Part shown: one piece after another, positions 23,501-36,571 of the stretch
Position numbering within the stretch: position 1 is the stretch's first letter
Layout: each line of letters starts with the position of its first letter
DNA from: Vitis vinifera
Taxonomy: Eukaryota; Streptophyta; Magnoliopsida; Vitales; Vitaceae
DNA: 64,000 bases
Direction of reading: 5' to 3'
NCBI RefSeq assembly: GCF_030704535.1
Contig: NC_081815.1
Span: 1,007,001-1,071,000, forward strand
Translations under genes and position numbers: made by a program
The notes under the pieces: generated by a model
Database searches by the model: none
Told to the model about the DNA's origin: nothing
What the model saw: the letters and a program-made list of their open reading frames with translations, nothing else

Positions 23501-24424
23501 TGATTACAAACTTATATTTGGCAAAGACTGCTTGGTTTTTCTGGACAAAATATTTAAGTATTTTTCACTAGGGTAGAATCTATTTTTCAGAAACCCTATC
23601 ATCTATTTGGAGTTTTAGTAATTTCTCAATTGCACTTATTATGGAGAACTAGAATAATGGCTTGTTTCGCAACATATTCAGAAACAGCTTTTAAGAATAG
23701 ATCTCAATTGTTTTTGGAAACAAAATTATGTTCCAGAACTCAAATATGAAAAACAGTTCTTTCGGCTTATTTTCCATAAAGGTACTATATATTTATATGC
23801 CATTCAAAAGTTCTCAAAGTCATTTCAATCTTTTGAATTGTTGCTTAGAAAATTCTAGAAAAGCCAAATAAAAACACCTCAAAATTGTTCTAAAAAGAAC
23901 ATGTTTTCAGGAAAAATTCTGTCAAAAGTTTGCCAAACATGCTTTTTTAGTTAGAATATAGTTATCTATTCAAAAGAACAGAAACTGTTTTCAAGTATAG
24001 TTAACAAACAAGCCCTAGATTTTTGCTGCTCATTCAATTAACTGAGTATTTTCCTGTAAAGAATCATCCATTGGCTGCATTGCACTTCTTGTGGTGCAGT
24101 AGTTGCTGAACTTCTCACACAAAAATTTGAGATTGAATGGCTGTGAATCTTCATATTTTGAATTACTGGGTCCTTTTGCAGGTGGAGTATCTGCCCCTTT
24201 CTTCAATGGAAAAATCCCGGCAAATCTTGGATGGGTTTGTTGAAATATGGCAAGAAGCCATGTCGAAAAGGTCATTACCAGGTCATTTTATGCATATAGA
24301 ACCAAACTTTGCAGAGTTTGGCCTCTCAGACCACTACACTTCGCAACACACAGCTGTTCAGTATGCTACTGTCATGGCTCAACTCATCTCGGCAGTCCAA
24401 ACAGCTCAGGGAGTGAGAAATTAG
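20574..24424 (+). CDS. MED20: Mediator of RNA polymerase II transcription subunit 20
   Basis: MED20 is a small head-module subunit of Mediator, the nuclear complex linking transcription factors to RNA polymerase II. Five coding exons join in frame: 20574-20587, 20685-20827, 20909-21090, 21344-21433 and 24182-24424, giving 223 residues, the usual plant length. Recognisable stretches, recalled from plant homologues, are [20 protein letters not shown] near the N-terminus, [14 protein letters not shown] and [16 protein letters not shown] in the middle, and [20 protein letters not shown] near the end. The first coding exon is only 14 nt and the codon for Trp5 is split by intron 1. Intron 4 is 2.75 kb with no gene that I recognise. 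Transcribed away from CTR9. Confidence 0.93.
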
Positions 24425-26415
24425 CTACTTATAAAAAAATTCACTCTCTGTATGTGCTTGTATCATTGGTTTATTGGAATCCTACTCTGTTTGAAACTAA
24501 TTTTCCTAGACTGTAACATTCTTTTCAATTCCAGAAGATAGCATGGTGGGAATGAGTAAAACGGGGTGGCCTCAACATTTTAGAGAACCAAACAGATGTG
24601 AGATTGCAACAGGCCCAAAGTTGGCTCTCTTTTTTGTACAAGCCAAAATTTTCTACTTCTGTTTTGTTTGGATGATGGAAAGTATTGCCATCTGTACTTC
24701 TATTTCTTCGTACGATTAGGAAAAGAGACAGAACGGAAAAAAAACAAAAACAAAAATTACTTCTATTACTATCTTTTGCCCATGTCATCACAGAGAAGAA
24801 ACATAACACTGATTTTTGAGGAAAAAACATCACTATGCTTGGAACTGATTTAAAAGAGCTACAACAGCTTATTAATGCTTGAAACGTTTTCTTTGGGGTT
24901 TTGTTTGGTAACAAAATAATTTTAAAAATTAGTTTTTAATAATAATTTTGAAAACCATTTTCTAATGTTTTGTAGAAGTATATTTGAAAATCTAAAATAT
25001 TTTTTATCCATCTTTTATGATTTTAAATATATTTTAAAAATAAAATTTATATTCAGTGTTTTATTTTTAATCATTATTTATATTTTTATAATTATTTTTT
25101 TAAAACAATGATTATGAAATATGCGACAATAACAAAATATATTATTTACAAATGTTCTATTTTTTATTTTTAAAAATTAATATATATATATATATATATT
25201 TAATGGACAAACATATATTTTTTTTAAATAATAAAAAATTGTTTTTAAAAACAATTATTAAACATGAATTATGCATTTAATAAGTTTTTAAAAACCATAA
25301 TTTTTAAAATTTTCGAGCATTCCTAGAATTAGTTTGTTTGTTCTTTATACGATTTTTGTTTTTTTTAGCATTTCAATTATTTTTAGAACTTGTTTTTTAA
25401 CCATACTTTTGTCTTAAAGATATTTTTCATTTTCATCTTAATGGAAAAAATATATATTTTCTTTCCTTTTTCAACCTTTAGAGTTTTGTTATTAAATCTA
25501 ATTTCTTATATAAATTAAAATAATTTTAAAATTTTATTTGAATAATTCCTATTTTTTAAATGAACAAAATCATCTTAATTTTGTGTAATTTGTATGAAAA
25601 AAAATCATTATAAATTACTAATTTGTCATCACTAAAAAATTAAATGAGTATAATAGTTTTAAAAAAAATTGAGAAAACTTAAATATACAATTTTCTTTTA
25701 ATTGCTACTCAAAAATGAAATTCCCAAAAAAGCGAATTTGCAAAATTTCAAAACATAAGATTGAAATTTTACTACACATATAGATTACTTTTATCTCATA
25801 ATTCATCTAAATTTCCAAGGAATTTTTTCTATAAATTCCTTTGTTCAAAAATATATCACATAGAATTAAGTATTAGCTAAAAAAGTTTCTAATATTTTCT
25901 TATTAACCAAACATAAATATAAATTTTAAATGATTATTCAATTACCAATGTATATTAAATTATTAAAATAAGAAGAATTGTAATAACCAATTTTATGGAT
26001 GTTTTTAACATGTAAAAATAATATGGTATGAATAAAAACAAGGTATTAGGTTTCATTCATATAAATTACACGTTACACAAAATCCAACTATAAGTTTCGG
26101 TTCGCCGCTCTCGAGCGTATGAGTCTCTGTTCTGCTCTGCTTCTCAAGAATCTCAACCGACGACACTGTAAGCAAAAACAATCTTCTTCTTCTCTTTATT
26201 CTTGCTTCCGTTTTCATCATATACCGCATTGATGATTCCATTGCTGTTACTGTGAATTTTTCTACTACTTTCTCGATCGCAATCGGTTAAAAAAGTTATC
26301 GCCAATTGAATCAGTTGAATGATATAATCGGCGAGACGCTGATGTATGAACGACTAACTGATCGTCGTGTTTTTTGGTTGCGTTGCTACTAGAATTGAAT
26401 CGTTCCTGTCCGATT
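24425..26415. other. Intergenic region between MED20 and RPC4
   Basis: The first 450 bp probably holds the MED20 3' untranslated region. About 24890-26040 is very AT-rich with a short (TA)n run near 25181-25199 and MITE-like poly-A/T stretches, but I could not pair terminal repeats. From about 26090 the sequence becomes GC-richer and CT-rich, consistent with the RPC4 5' leader. No gene seen. Confidence 0.5.
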
Positions 26416-28960
26416 ATGGATCCGGAATCTCTCAAAAACAGCACCGCCGCCGCCACCAGGAAGGTTTGTTCAGAGCGCGGTTTTTTTCATCTGAAAGTAA
26501 AGGTTTTTTTAGGCTCTGTTTGGAACGACAGAAAATAGAACCAAGGCATATGGTGAAAATTCAGAGATCCAAATGGAGCCTTATGTTTGGTGTTTTACTG
26601 TTTGTCATGAGTTCCATTGTTTGAATTGTTGCTGTTGCTGTTGCTGCTGCTGCTTCAGGTGAGATTTGCTCCCAAGGCTCCTCGTAGAGTGCCGAAGTCT
26701 GTTGTGCCCAAAAGGTACGATTTATTTTTTATTTTTTATTCTTTTAATGGTTTGGCAGCAAAATGTGGTTATTTGATTGGTTTCTAGCTTTTGTCTATGG
26801 TTTTCAGTGAAGTGGCTGAAGACGATGATGCTGCACAGGCCAATGAATTGATGCGACATTTCAATGTATTTATATTATGGAGACGAATAATTTTTTATTT
26901 TTTTATTTTTTTTTTATTTTGTTCTCATAATTGCAGTTTCTTATTCTAGATTGTCGTTTCCTCCTTTGTAGGAAGCTTCTATGAAGGGGAAGCCTAAAGC
27001 TGAAAAGAAATGTAAGCTATTTTCTTTAGATTGAATATCATCATCTCACCCTGTGTTAGTTTTTAGTCATATATTTCAAACTTTTTTTTTTGTTTCTTCT
27101 GTTCTTATCCAACAATTAAGAGTATTCAAATCTCATTGATCGGCTCTTGCAATGTAAATTTTGATTCCCAAACTCATTTATTTTGCGCTGGGCAATTTGC
27201 AGTGGCACCTACACAAGTGGCATTCGGTTATGGGGGTGCGTCAGCTTCCATTAGATCATATGGCACTCCCAGGGGTGCCACTAATAGTAGTCGATATCAA
27301 GATCCAGCTTCTGGTGGTAAGCTTCTTTTTTATTAATCTTCTATGTATTAAGCTGCTACCCAGATGGTCCCGTATGTTACATTAGATGTTGCTTTTGCAG
27401 GTGGTCTTTATGGCTCAGGTCTGAGTGATCATAAAGAATACAAAGAACCATGGGTTAGTAGAACCATGACTCATTTCTACAAGTCCACATGACTTAGTTA
27501 TTGCCTTCCTGGTTTAACTTCCTCCTTTTATTCTTGCGTTTGCTGGTTCTTGCAATACTGAGTTATTAGTTTCTTTTGATTCTGCTGCAGGATTACTACA
27601 CTTATTATCCTGTAACTCTTCCCTTGAGGAGGCCATATTCAGGAAATCCAGGTATTTATGAGGTGCATCTCTGAAAGAAACACTAATTTACAAGAGAATA
27701 TATCGAGTACTGGGGCATGCTGCCATGAATCATTTCTGATCGCACAAATGTTCCAGGCTTTCCATTTACTGAACTGGGTCACATGACTCATATCTTATGA
27801 GTGGTGGGCCTAAGTCACTTGCTTTCTCTTCTTTGTGTAGAATTGAGGATTCACACTCCCATCACCCGCGTAACTTGCCATGTTTTGCCTCATAATAAGA
27901 TTGCATCTAATTTTTCTCTCTTACTTACAGAGCTTCTTGATGAGGAGGAATTTGGGGAGGCTTCAGAGAGCACAGCTTATGACGAAAATTCCACAAATCC
28001 AGCAATGGAGCTAGGCCTAATGGTGGGTAATATGATAAGTTGAGATCAAATAATATCTAAATATTTATGTATAAATTCTTCACTATACTTTTTGAGGGAT
28101 GGCTGGCAGGATGAAAATCAGGAAGCAAGTATGCTCTTTCTTCAGTTACCAGCAACCATGCCTATGATAAAGCAAGCTGCTACTGCAGAGGTCAAGGAGA
28201 ATGCCAGCAGCTCAAAGCCACCTGAGGATGCTGGTCAAGCCAACAGGTTGAAGCCTTCTGAGGGTGCAGGTTCGATACAGAAGACCTGCAGATTGGAAGA
28301 GTTGCCTTCAGGTTTCATGGGTAAAATGCTGGTGTACAAGAGTGGTGCTATCAAGCTGAAGCTTGGTGACACACTTTATGATGTGAGCACATGCTATGTC
28401 ATATTTGGCTACTAACACCCAACTCCCATGTTCCTTGTTTTTGTTCCAAATAATAATATCATAATTCTGCCTATCTTTGAATCTCCATATGTGCACTTTA
28501 AAAACTAAGGCAGAATATAACTAAGGAATTCAGAATATAGAGCAATTTTGTTATGCTTCACTCTTTAAATACATGAAAGTTATAAAAAGCTAAGATATAT
28601 TGTTATATGATAAAATAAGAACATTTTGAAGATCGATGTCATATTACTTTAACAAAATTTCAAAGGAACTTTTAAGTCATGTGCATAAAATCCTAGTAGA
28701 AAGACCCAAACTTTCTCGAATATCTGAATTTATGTAAGGAAAGAATAATAGGAATGTCCATTCCCGGGATTCCCTACAAGATATATGATATTGTGTAATC
28801 TGTGCAGGTTTCCCCAGGTTTGGATTGTGTGTTTGCTCAGGATGTTGTAGCCATCAATACCGAAGATAAATGCTGTTGTGTTTTGGGGGAGCTCAAAAAA
28901 CGTGCAGTTGTAACTCCAGATGTGGACTCGGCCTTAAGTAGTATGGATGATTTGGGATAA
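26416..28960 (+). CDS. RPC4: DNA-directed RNA polymerase III subunit RPC4 (RPC53/POLR3D family)
   Basis: The RPC4 family pairs with RPC5 (RPC37) in the TFIIF-like subcomplex of nuclear RNA polymerase III, used for tRNA and 5S rRNA synthesis. Ten exons join in frame: 26416-26463, 26659-26714, 26808-26865, 26972-27011, 27203-27316, 27401-27453, 27591-27651, 27931-28022, 28110-28382, 28808-28960, giving 315 residues. The N-terminus is basic (VRFAPKAPRRVPKSVVPK). The C-terminus has the family signature: LPSGFMGKMLVYKSGAIKLK, then LGDTLYDVSPGLDCVFAQDV and a final VLGELKKRAVVTPDVDSAL. The middle is acidic and low complexity. The ATG at 26416 is the first start in frame with the conserved basic segment. 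Same strand as MED20, 2 kb downstream. Confidence 0.88.
26628..26656 (+). repeat. GTT/GCT trinucleotide repeat abutting the RPC4 intron 1 acceptor
   Basis: (GTTGCT)n running into GCTGCTGCT is followed directly by TTCAG, the acceptor of RPC4 exon 2 (26659). It replaces the usual polypyrimidine tract, so length changes could affect splicing. Confidence 0.7.
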
Positions 28961-30098
28961 TTTTGCTCATCAGCAACAGGGTTGTACCCTGAAGAGACTG
29001 CGAGATATTTTTTTTCGAAAGAAAATGTATAGCGGCTTAGACTTCACCCATTTTTTAAATTCCTGGTTAGAAATATTCAGAGAAGAGAGATGAGAGGTTT
29101 CAACAGGAAGGTATGAACTTCCTTTAGAAGAAAAAAATGAAAGGGAAAAAAAAAATGGGTTTTTTTTTTGGCGTGTTCCTAAACATGATTGTGATATTTG
29201 TTGCTCATCTTTATTTAAAATGATCTTACTGCAAATTGGATGATATCATCGAATGAAATATATTGCACACAAAGACTAATGCAATATTTATTTATACCTG
29301 ATCTACTAAGCATTTTTGTCATCACTTATCCTTCCAGCAAATTCAAAGTTGAAATTTGTATAGCATATGGTATGTATAAAATTGCATGAGTTATTAGTAT
29401 TGCTTGCCATTATGTCATATTTCTGTCACATACTATGCGGTTGAGTTTCCTATCATATGCTCCATGTTTGGTTTTTCATTCAATGATGATGCTGAATGTT
29501 TCTATCATTTTATAAGGTATGCATATCATAAGATGAAACTAAATTGCTGTTTACTCTCATCTTAAGCATCAATAGACACATAAACCTTTTAACTTAACAA
29601 TCATCTACTAGATGGAGCAGTTCATGCTGTAGAAGACATGGCATAATATAATTCAACTCAGGAAACTTGAACAATTTTGATGACAAAGTAAAACCTGTAA
29701 TGAGAGGATGGTTTGATGTTGATCTGCAAAGATAGGACGGTTTGATGGTGATGGAATTTTTAGGCTGTGATTCTTGAATTTTAAAATCAAAGCTTTGATC
29801 TATGAGGAAGAAATGTATGAAGGATTATATTAGTTATTATAATTTGAATACACTTGGTTTGTTATTTGATAATTAGATTATCGAGGTGCTAATTCCAAAA
29901 AACAAGAAAAAAAGTTGAATTATGCTTAAATAACAAATTGAGTCGAGAGTTACAAGAGAAGGAAGACTTCTTTATTGTGAAAGATTGAAAAAGATCCTAA
30001 AGAAACAGAACATACAATTTAGATTCTAGTGTGATGCAAAATCACATTATTTTTAAAATGCATGTAAACTTTTAGATGCAGACCAGCTGGCTTCCAAC
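28961..30098. other. Convergent intergenic region between RPC4 and the P450
   Basis: It should contain both 3' untranslated regions. The sequence is AT-rich with no open frame of note, no RNA gene and no repeat that I could delimit. Confidence 0.5.
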
Positions 30099-32505
30099 TT
30101 AGAGTTGGTAAAATTTAAGTTGGGCTCCATGTTGTGGTTGTAGAGTCATAACAGTATGAGGAGCATGAGTGTAGGAAGGCGAGAGCTCGAATGAGAAATG
30201 TTGTAGGATCATAGCCAAAGCAACCTTAGCTTCTATCATGGCAAAATTTTGGCCAATACAGGTCCTTGGCCCCCATCCAAATGGGAAGAATGCGAGTTGA
30301 TCCTTAGATGCCTTTGAAACTCCTTCAGCAAATCTCTCTGGTTTAAATTCTTCTGCATCGTCACCCCAAAGTTCAGGATCATGATGGATAAGTAGTGTAG
30401 GTAGTGTAAGATCAACTCCAGCTGGAAGAGAGATAGTGCCTATCTTGGTTTCTTTGTAAGCATGTTGATAAACAGCAATTACAGGTGGATATAACCTTAG
30501 AACTTCATAAAGGATCATGCTTACCTGCAGGAAAATTGGAGAAACTTAAGTTACCCTCTCTAGAAAAAACCTTAGATTCTGCTTCATAGGGAAAAATCCA
30601 GCAGTTATGTTTTTGAAAAATTGATTCTGTAACTCCTGTCAGCGTCCTTGGAGGCTATTAGCTAAACTAGTTAGCCTGTGTCGATAAAGAGATCTACCAG
30701 TCCATTGGTTAACCACCAGTTGATTGGTTTTAATTTAAACTTGGCTTCAACACAGGGGAGGGTTGCCATGTACGACTTCAACTCAAAATAAGGTGGTTGT
30801 ATGAATGTACTGGGAAGGCCTAAAATAGAATTGGTATTGTTCTAACTAATATAGAGAGAAGTCCTTTACATTTATTGTTGTTACTTTATTATCTATTGTT
30901 GTGGGTGTGGGGGAGGAAGGAGGGGGTTCTTGTTCTATGGATGGAAGGTGAAGTAGAGAGAAATACTCACAATCTTGAGGTGGCTTAGAGCTTCTGAATC
31001 AGGTTCCTTTTTACCACAAATTTGCATTACTTCTTCTCTTGCCTTCTCTTGCCAATTTGGGTGCATAGCTAGAACTGTCACTGTCCATGTTAACCAACTG
31101 GAGGTTGTTTCATGGCCAGCAAGGTAGAACTGCTTGCATTCCTCTATCACCTCCTCAAGAGTTATCGCATTATCTTTTGTGCTCATCACATTTTCAGGCA
31201 AATTGTTCTGGCTACTAGACAGCAAGAGCAAGCCTAGTAAGTTGTCACCCTCGGCTTGTCCTGTTCTTATAGCATCCTTTTTCCTTTGGATCAGATCTCT
31301 AAACATTGATGTGGTCCTTTTCTGCAAGTACTTTCTTCTCTGGTTTTTCTTTGTTGGAATAAACCTATACATCACAGGTATTAAACCACTACAAGAAGAC
31401 TAAAGATCGAAGGTAATTGGTCTTTTAAATGGGTATTTTAATCGTTCAAACAGAAGAACTATGGTACTAACAAAAGCTATATGTTACTTAATAGTCTTAC
31501 CTGAAACCAGGGATGTACAATGTTTGCATGGCTTCAAGAGTTAGGGTTATATGTTCCTTTTGAAGTTCAAAGATTTGCCTTCCTTCTTCAAAGCTGCTTC
31601 CTAATGCTGCCCGAGAAATAACATCCCTGGTAAGATTCTGAAGTTCGGGCCAGATATCCACTTCACAAGTTTCTTGAAGACTAGCCAACTCCTTCCATCG
31701 CTCTATCAACATGCTACAACTTGTCGTAAATGCTGGTATCATCACCTTCAACAGGAAATCGAGGGAAAAGAGGTAAGTTAACAACAAAGCTGTTCATAAT
31801 ATTTACCTGCTTGGATGATTAAAAGCTTGTTCTGTTGGGATAGAATGCTTTGATGTTGTAGAACAGTAGAAGTAATTATATACTTATGTGAGTAAAATCA
31901 GAAGAGATTTCTGAAACGAACCTTCAACTTCTCTAGGTGGAAGGCAGGATTGATTATCCTTCTTGTTTTGCCCACACCTCACCCTCTAGAGCAGTTAATC
32001 CCCGTGCTAGAGTAAGAATAAGAGGGCTTATATATGGCTTCTGAAAGTGTCCTTGCTTGTTAGACAGTACTTCTTTTATCATCCCTGGATCCATGACAAT
32101 CAGCCTAGGTGTTGTCCCAGCCCAAAACAACGATACCTTCCCTGTATCCACAAATTTCAATGTTAAGTTCACTGTAAAACTATATGTTCATAGTAGAAAG
32201 CATTTGATAGTTTAAGATATGCGCATACCGTACTGCTGCATATTATTCTGGGTGAACGGATCTACACGCGAAACAATATGATGATTTAGATTCATCGGTT
32301 TCGACCATGCCTCAGTTATCAACCTTATGTACTCTTTCATATCACCCATGACCAGCTTGTAGGGAGTGCCTCTAATTCCTTGTTGCCTTAAGCGTTTCTC
32401 CAGCCATTTCGGCTTCCACCAAATGGAGTAGGAAACTCTCAGAACACCATAAAGGAGCAGAACCAGTGAAGAGATTAGTAGACAAGAAAACATAGAGACG
32501 GCCAT
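30099..32505 (-). CDS. CYP72-clan cytochrome P450 with a one-base frameshift in exon 2 (possible pseudogene)
   Basis: Five exons: 32505-32229, 32141-31922, 31745-31501, 31364-30971, 30524-30099. The product would be a membrane-anchored ER monooxygenase of about 520 residues: hydrophobic N-terminus ([14 protein letters not shown]), I-helix AGHETTSS, ExxR in [15 protein letters not shown], and heme loop [12 protein letters not shown] with the cysteine ligand. Length, exon number and sequence fit the CYP72 clan; the run [17 protein letters not shown] suggests a CYP721- or CYP709-like family, but I cannot fix it. In exon 2, [12 protein letters not shown] should follow EGEV, but the His codon lacks a base (between 31964 and 31963), which brings a TAA at 31956-31954. 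Everything downstream is open, so this is a recent lesion or a sequence error. Substrate unknown. Confidence 0.85.
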
Positions 32506-32579
32506 CTACTGAACAAAATTCTCTTTGTGTTGTTAAGATTTGGTTGAATGATTGATGCTTCATAGTCTCAAACTTCTGC

Positions 32580-32592
32580 AATATATATACTG
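32580..32592 (-). promoter_or_regulatory. TATA box of the P450 gene
   Basis: The minus strand reads AGTATATATATTG about 75-87 bp upstream of the start codon at 32505, leaving room for a start site some 30 bp downstream and a short leader. Confidence 0.5.
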
Positions 32593-33559
32593 TGTTTTCT
32601 TTTTTTATTTTTACCGTTATTATCTGAGTATGAGATATCTGACTTTCAAGTTCTGTTCCAGAATGAATGTTGATTGTTTCCCAGGATTTTGACTAAATTT
32701 TCTTGGAGAAGAAGATGCTCATGTGGGGTCGTACAGCAGGGAATTTTGAAGTGGGACCCTGTTGATTCATGATCATGGCCGTCCAATTTGTGAGTCAGCT
32801 TTAGACATTGACTCTGATCTTTTGACGATATGCATATATAAGTTTATTTGCTATTACTTTCTTTTGTTTATTGGGAACATTATCTTTGAAAGAGGAAGAA
32901 GAGATTATATCAAATGGGTTGGTGGATAATAATGTTTGTTTCTTGCGTTTCTAGTATTTCGTTCATTGAATAAAAAAATAAAAATGGAAAAGAAAACTTG
33001 GAAAGAAGAGAACTTGGAGAAGGGGGCATGAAAGACTGAGCATTTCACAAGCCCTACAAATGATTGGTAGTTCACTCTAGCAATGAACTACAGGTGAGAC
33101 CAATATCATTTGGGGGTTGCTGCTAGTTTATGTGGAATTCCTCAGGGTAGGTGGCCTTGTAGTAAGGTGTCAAAAGCTGGAGCAGAGGGTGGGAGGATGT
33201 GAGAGGTGAAAGGAGTTGAAGAGAGTGGAATAACATCAGGAAGAGGATCTTAGGAGAGTAAGATTTTGTTTTTATAATTCCTGTATTAATTATTTCGAGA
33301 TGTTATAGAACCCTAAGAAAATGACATGTGTCAAACCCACATATCAATGTTCCCAACTTACATCAAACCTCGGGTTGGGAATTCTCAACCTGTGTGAGTT
33401 ACTTGGATTCACATAGGTTTTATGAGTCATTAAATATGAACCCATAATGGAATCTCCAAATAAATAAAATATTTATTACCAAATTATAAAATATAAATTT
33501 TATTGTACTAGATTAAAAGTTAATGTCTCGAAGTCATAAAACATGTTATTAATCATTAA

Positions 33560-33780
33560 GGAGATGTTTGTTTTTTGGCTAAATAGAAAAAACTAAAATA
33601 TTTGATTTTTTTTATTCAGTTAAAAGTAATTCATTGATATCAACCAATATAATTAAACTAAACTTATTGATAATAAGTTCACTTTAATTATATTAGTTAA
33701 TATCAATAAAGTACTTTTAACTTAATAGAAAAAATCAAATATTTTGACTTTTTTTATTTAGTCAAAAAACAAATACCACC
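33560..33780. mobile_element. Tourist-like (PIF/Harbinger) fold-back MITE
   Basis: The 221-bp element is almost entirely one inverted repeat: the left half, beginning GGAGATGTTTGTTTTTTGGC, pairs with the reverse complement of the right half, beginning GGTGGTATTTGTTTTTTGAC, nearly to the centre. A TAA trinucleotide flanks both sides (33557-33559 and 33781-33783), the target site favoured by Tourist/Harbinger MITEs. The transcript of either strand would form a long hairpin. Confidence 0.75.
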
Positions 33781-36497
33781 TAAATGAAAATTTGAACAAA
33801 TTTTGCCTTGTGAAACAAATTATCATTCTTGACCTCTCTTAACTTAATTTTTGTTTGGGCGAGTGTATTAGCATTAGGGTAATAAGTTAAGAATAATACA
33901 TTCGAGGGAATATGGAAGATCATCTTGTTAGCTATAACCATTTCGAAAAAAAAATTTGCTAATCATCTTTAATAGAGCGAAACGATCATTCCTATGATGT
34001 TTCAGCCCATTTCAAATCATGGAGGCCCATGAATGCGATCCAAACATCAAACTCTACAACTGGGCCCGCATTTGGTAGGGCTTCCGAACAACCAACTATA
34101 TTGGGCCTTGGCCCATCAACCTGGACAAACAACCCTTCAACCTTAGATATTATAGTCTTATTTTGGCATTACCCACCATGAAGGAATTTTTTATTCTTGA
34201 TTAATTAAAATATAATTTACCCAACTTTAAATCAATGATTTTTTATTCTTTTTTGGCATTTTAAGTTCAATCTAAAAAATTTGAAGTCAGTCTGAATGGA
34301 AATGAACCATAGAGAAGAGAAATCCCTCTGAAAGAAGTTTCTTCCATGAATGCCAATTCAAAATGAAAATGGTTTTCCTTGGAATTGGAGATTGAAAAGG
34401 ATGGTAAGTTATAAAATCAAAGTCCCAAGTTAAAACCTTCGTCCGAAAGTAGGAAAATTGAAAAGGATTGACAATTTCTCCTACAACACTAGTCAAACCT
34501 AAGGGGAAATGACCTTTTTCCTTTTTAAGTTTTGAGTTGCTTTTGGAAGTCATACCACTTCCAATCGATTCTCCTATTTATTCATTTATTTTTATCTTTT
34601 ATTAGTTTATTGTAATGGGTTTTTGAGTCACGGGTAGTTGTGAGTTGGTGAAGACTGAAGAGGAGTAGAAAAAATTGGGACTAATCATGTGAGGCCTAAT
34701 TGACTTTTACCATCAATGATTTTAAGTCCTAATCCATGTTTTCTTTTTTCATTTGTATTTATTACTCCACTGGGTAGCATATTGAAATTTCGATCCAAAC
34801 ATTTTGATGTATGATAAAATTTGAATCATTGAATGATAATATAAAGTAATGAAAAATAATTTTGAAATTGCAGTTGTTCCCTTCAGGATCAGGTAAGAAA
34901 AATTGGATTCTTGTGAAGCCAAAATTGAGGGAAAAAAATTCCCATTTGAATGCATGATCAATTGTCTTCTGCTGGCTTGAAAAACTTCTACTTCTCCATT
35001 GATATTGACAACAGCACTTATTACTGGTGTCACGTTTAACTTATCTTTCCATTTTTGTTCTTCACTGCTGGTTTTGTTTGTTTTCAAGTTTTAGAAATTC
35101 CTCCTCCAAATGGTGGAATTCCATTTCCAGAAGATGTTTTTTGCAGATGTAAAACATGGAAGCAATGGTTTTCTGTGGGAAGGTAAAGTGTACAGAGAAT
35201 TTCTCACCTTTTCCCTCTATTGGCTCACTTTCCCCTTTGTCCTCCCAAGCTCACACTGATCTGAATCACATTCCATATGTGTCTTCCCTAATCAGTACAT
35301 AAAACAAAGTAAAAAAGAAAAGAAAATGTAGAAAAATTCAAAATAATTAGCATGTTATCCAAATTTTGAGTCTAATCACATTAGACATACTTTAGTTAAT
35401 ATCAATCTTATTTTAATTATTTTCCTCCTAATTTTATTATATATATTATTAGTCTCACGTGTCTATTATTTCATATTAAATTGTGCCTGTCAAATCATTC
35501 TGAAAAGCAATCCATTAAGAAAAAAAAAAAAAAAAGGTGATGTCACTCAAGTTCTGGTACAATTCACTGTGATATAAAATATTAAAATGTTTATTTTCAA
35601 TTCTAAAAAAAAAGAAAAAAAGAGTAAAGTTATGTGGGTCAATTGGAAAAAGTTGATTTGGAATTCAACCTTTTCTAGAAAAACTACAAAATTTCAAATT
35701 ATTAAATAATTGATAAATCCATCTCAAGATTCTCAACGTCAAACCCTAGATCTAGAATTCCCCTACCCCAAATGCAATTTTCTTTACTTCCAAACAAGGT
35801 AAGTGCACATTCAATACAGGAACAGTTACATACAGATGCCTATGCAACTACCTCTCTTGACAAGAGGCCATTTCTTTCTTTAATATAACAAAGATTTCAG
35901 TAGGTCATTTTTTTCAAAGGTGTGGGGCCTCTGCACACCCCACAACCATGAATGCCACTAAATTTACAATTTTCTTATATTATCTTCCTTTTGTCTCTTC
36001 AATCCAGTGGAATAATAAAAAAATAAAAATTAACAAAAAAAATCATTTTTTGAGACTGGGTTTGGTATACATTCGGTTCAAGCCTAGAGAAGGTTCCACA
36101 TCACACCTTAGAATTTTTTTTATTTTTAGGATTATTATAAAAGTTGCTAACAAAGAGGTTCACATGTGAATTTCTCTCTCTATGAATTCAAGTCAATAAT
36201 TAATTAATATCTAAAAGGAAGAAACGGGAAACTTCCTAAAAATATACACTTATATAAAAATAATTATAAAATAAAAATATTTTAAAAATAATTTAAGTTT
36301 CATATATTTATAGATAAAAAAATAATACTTAAAATGATCAAATATAATATATATCTGGTTAAAAAAATAATACATAAATAATAAAAATAATATATTTAAT
36401 AAAAAAATACATAAAATATTAATTATTTTTATATAATTACTTAAATTTTATTTTTATAAACTTGAGTTCATTTTTTGTAATTTTTTTTATATAAGTG

Positions 36498-36501
<4 letters not shown>

Positions 36502-36569
<68 letters not shown>
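36502..36569. repeat. (TA)n microsatellite, about 34 units
   Basis: An uninterrupted AT dinucleotide run. Confidence 0.9.
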
Positions 36570-36571
<2 letters not shown>

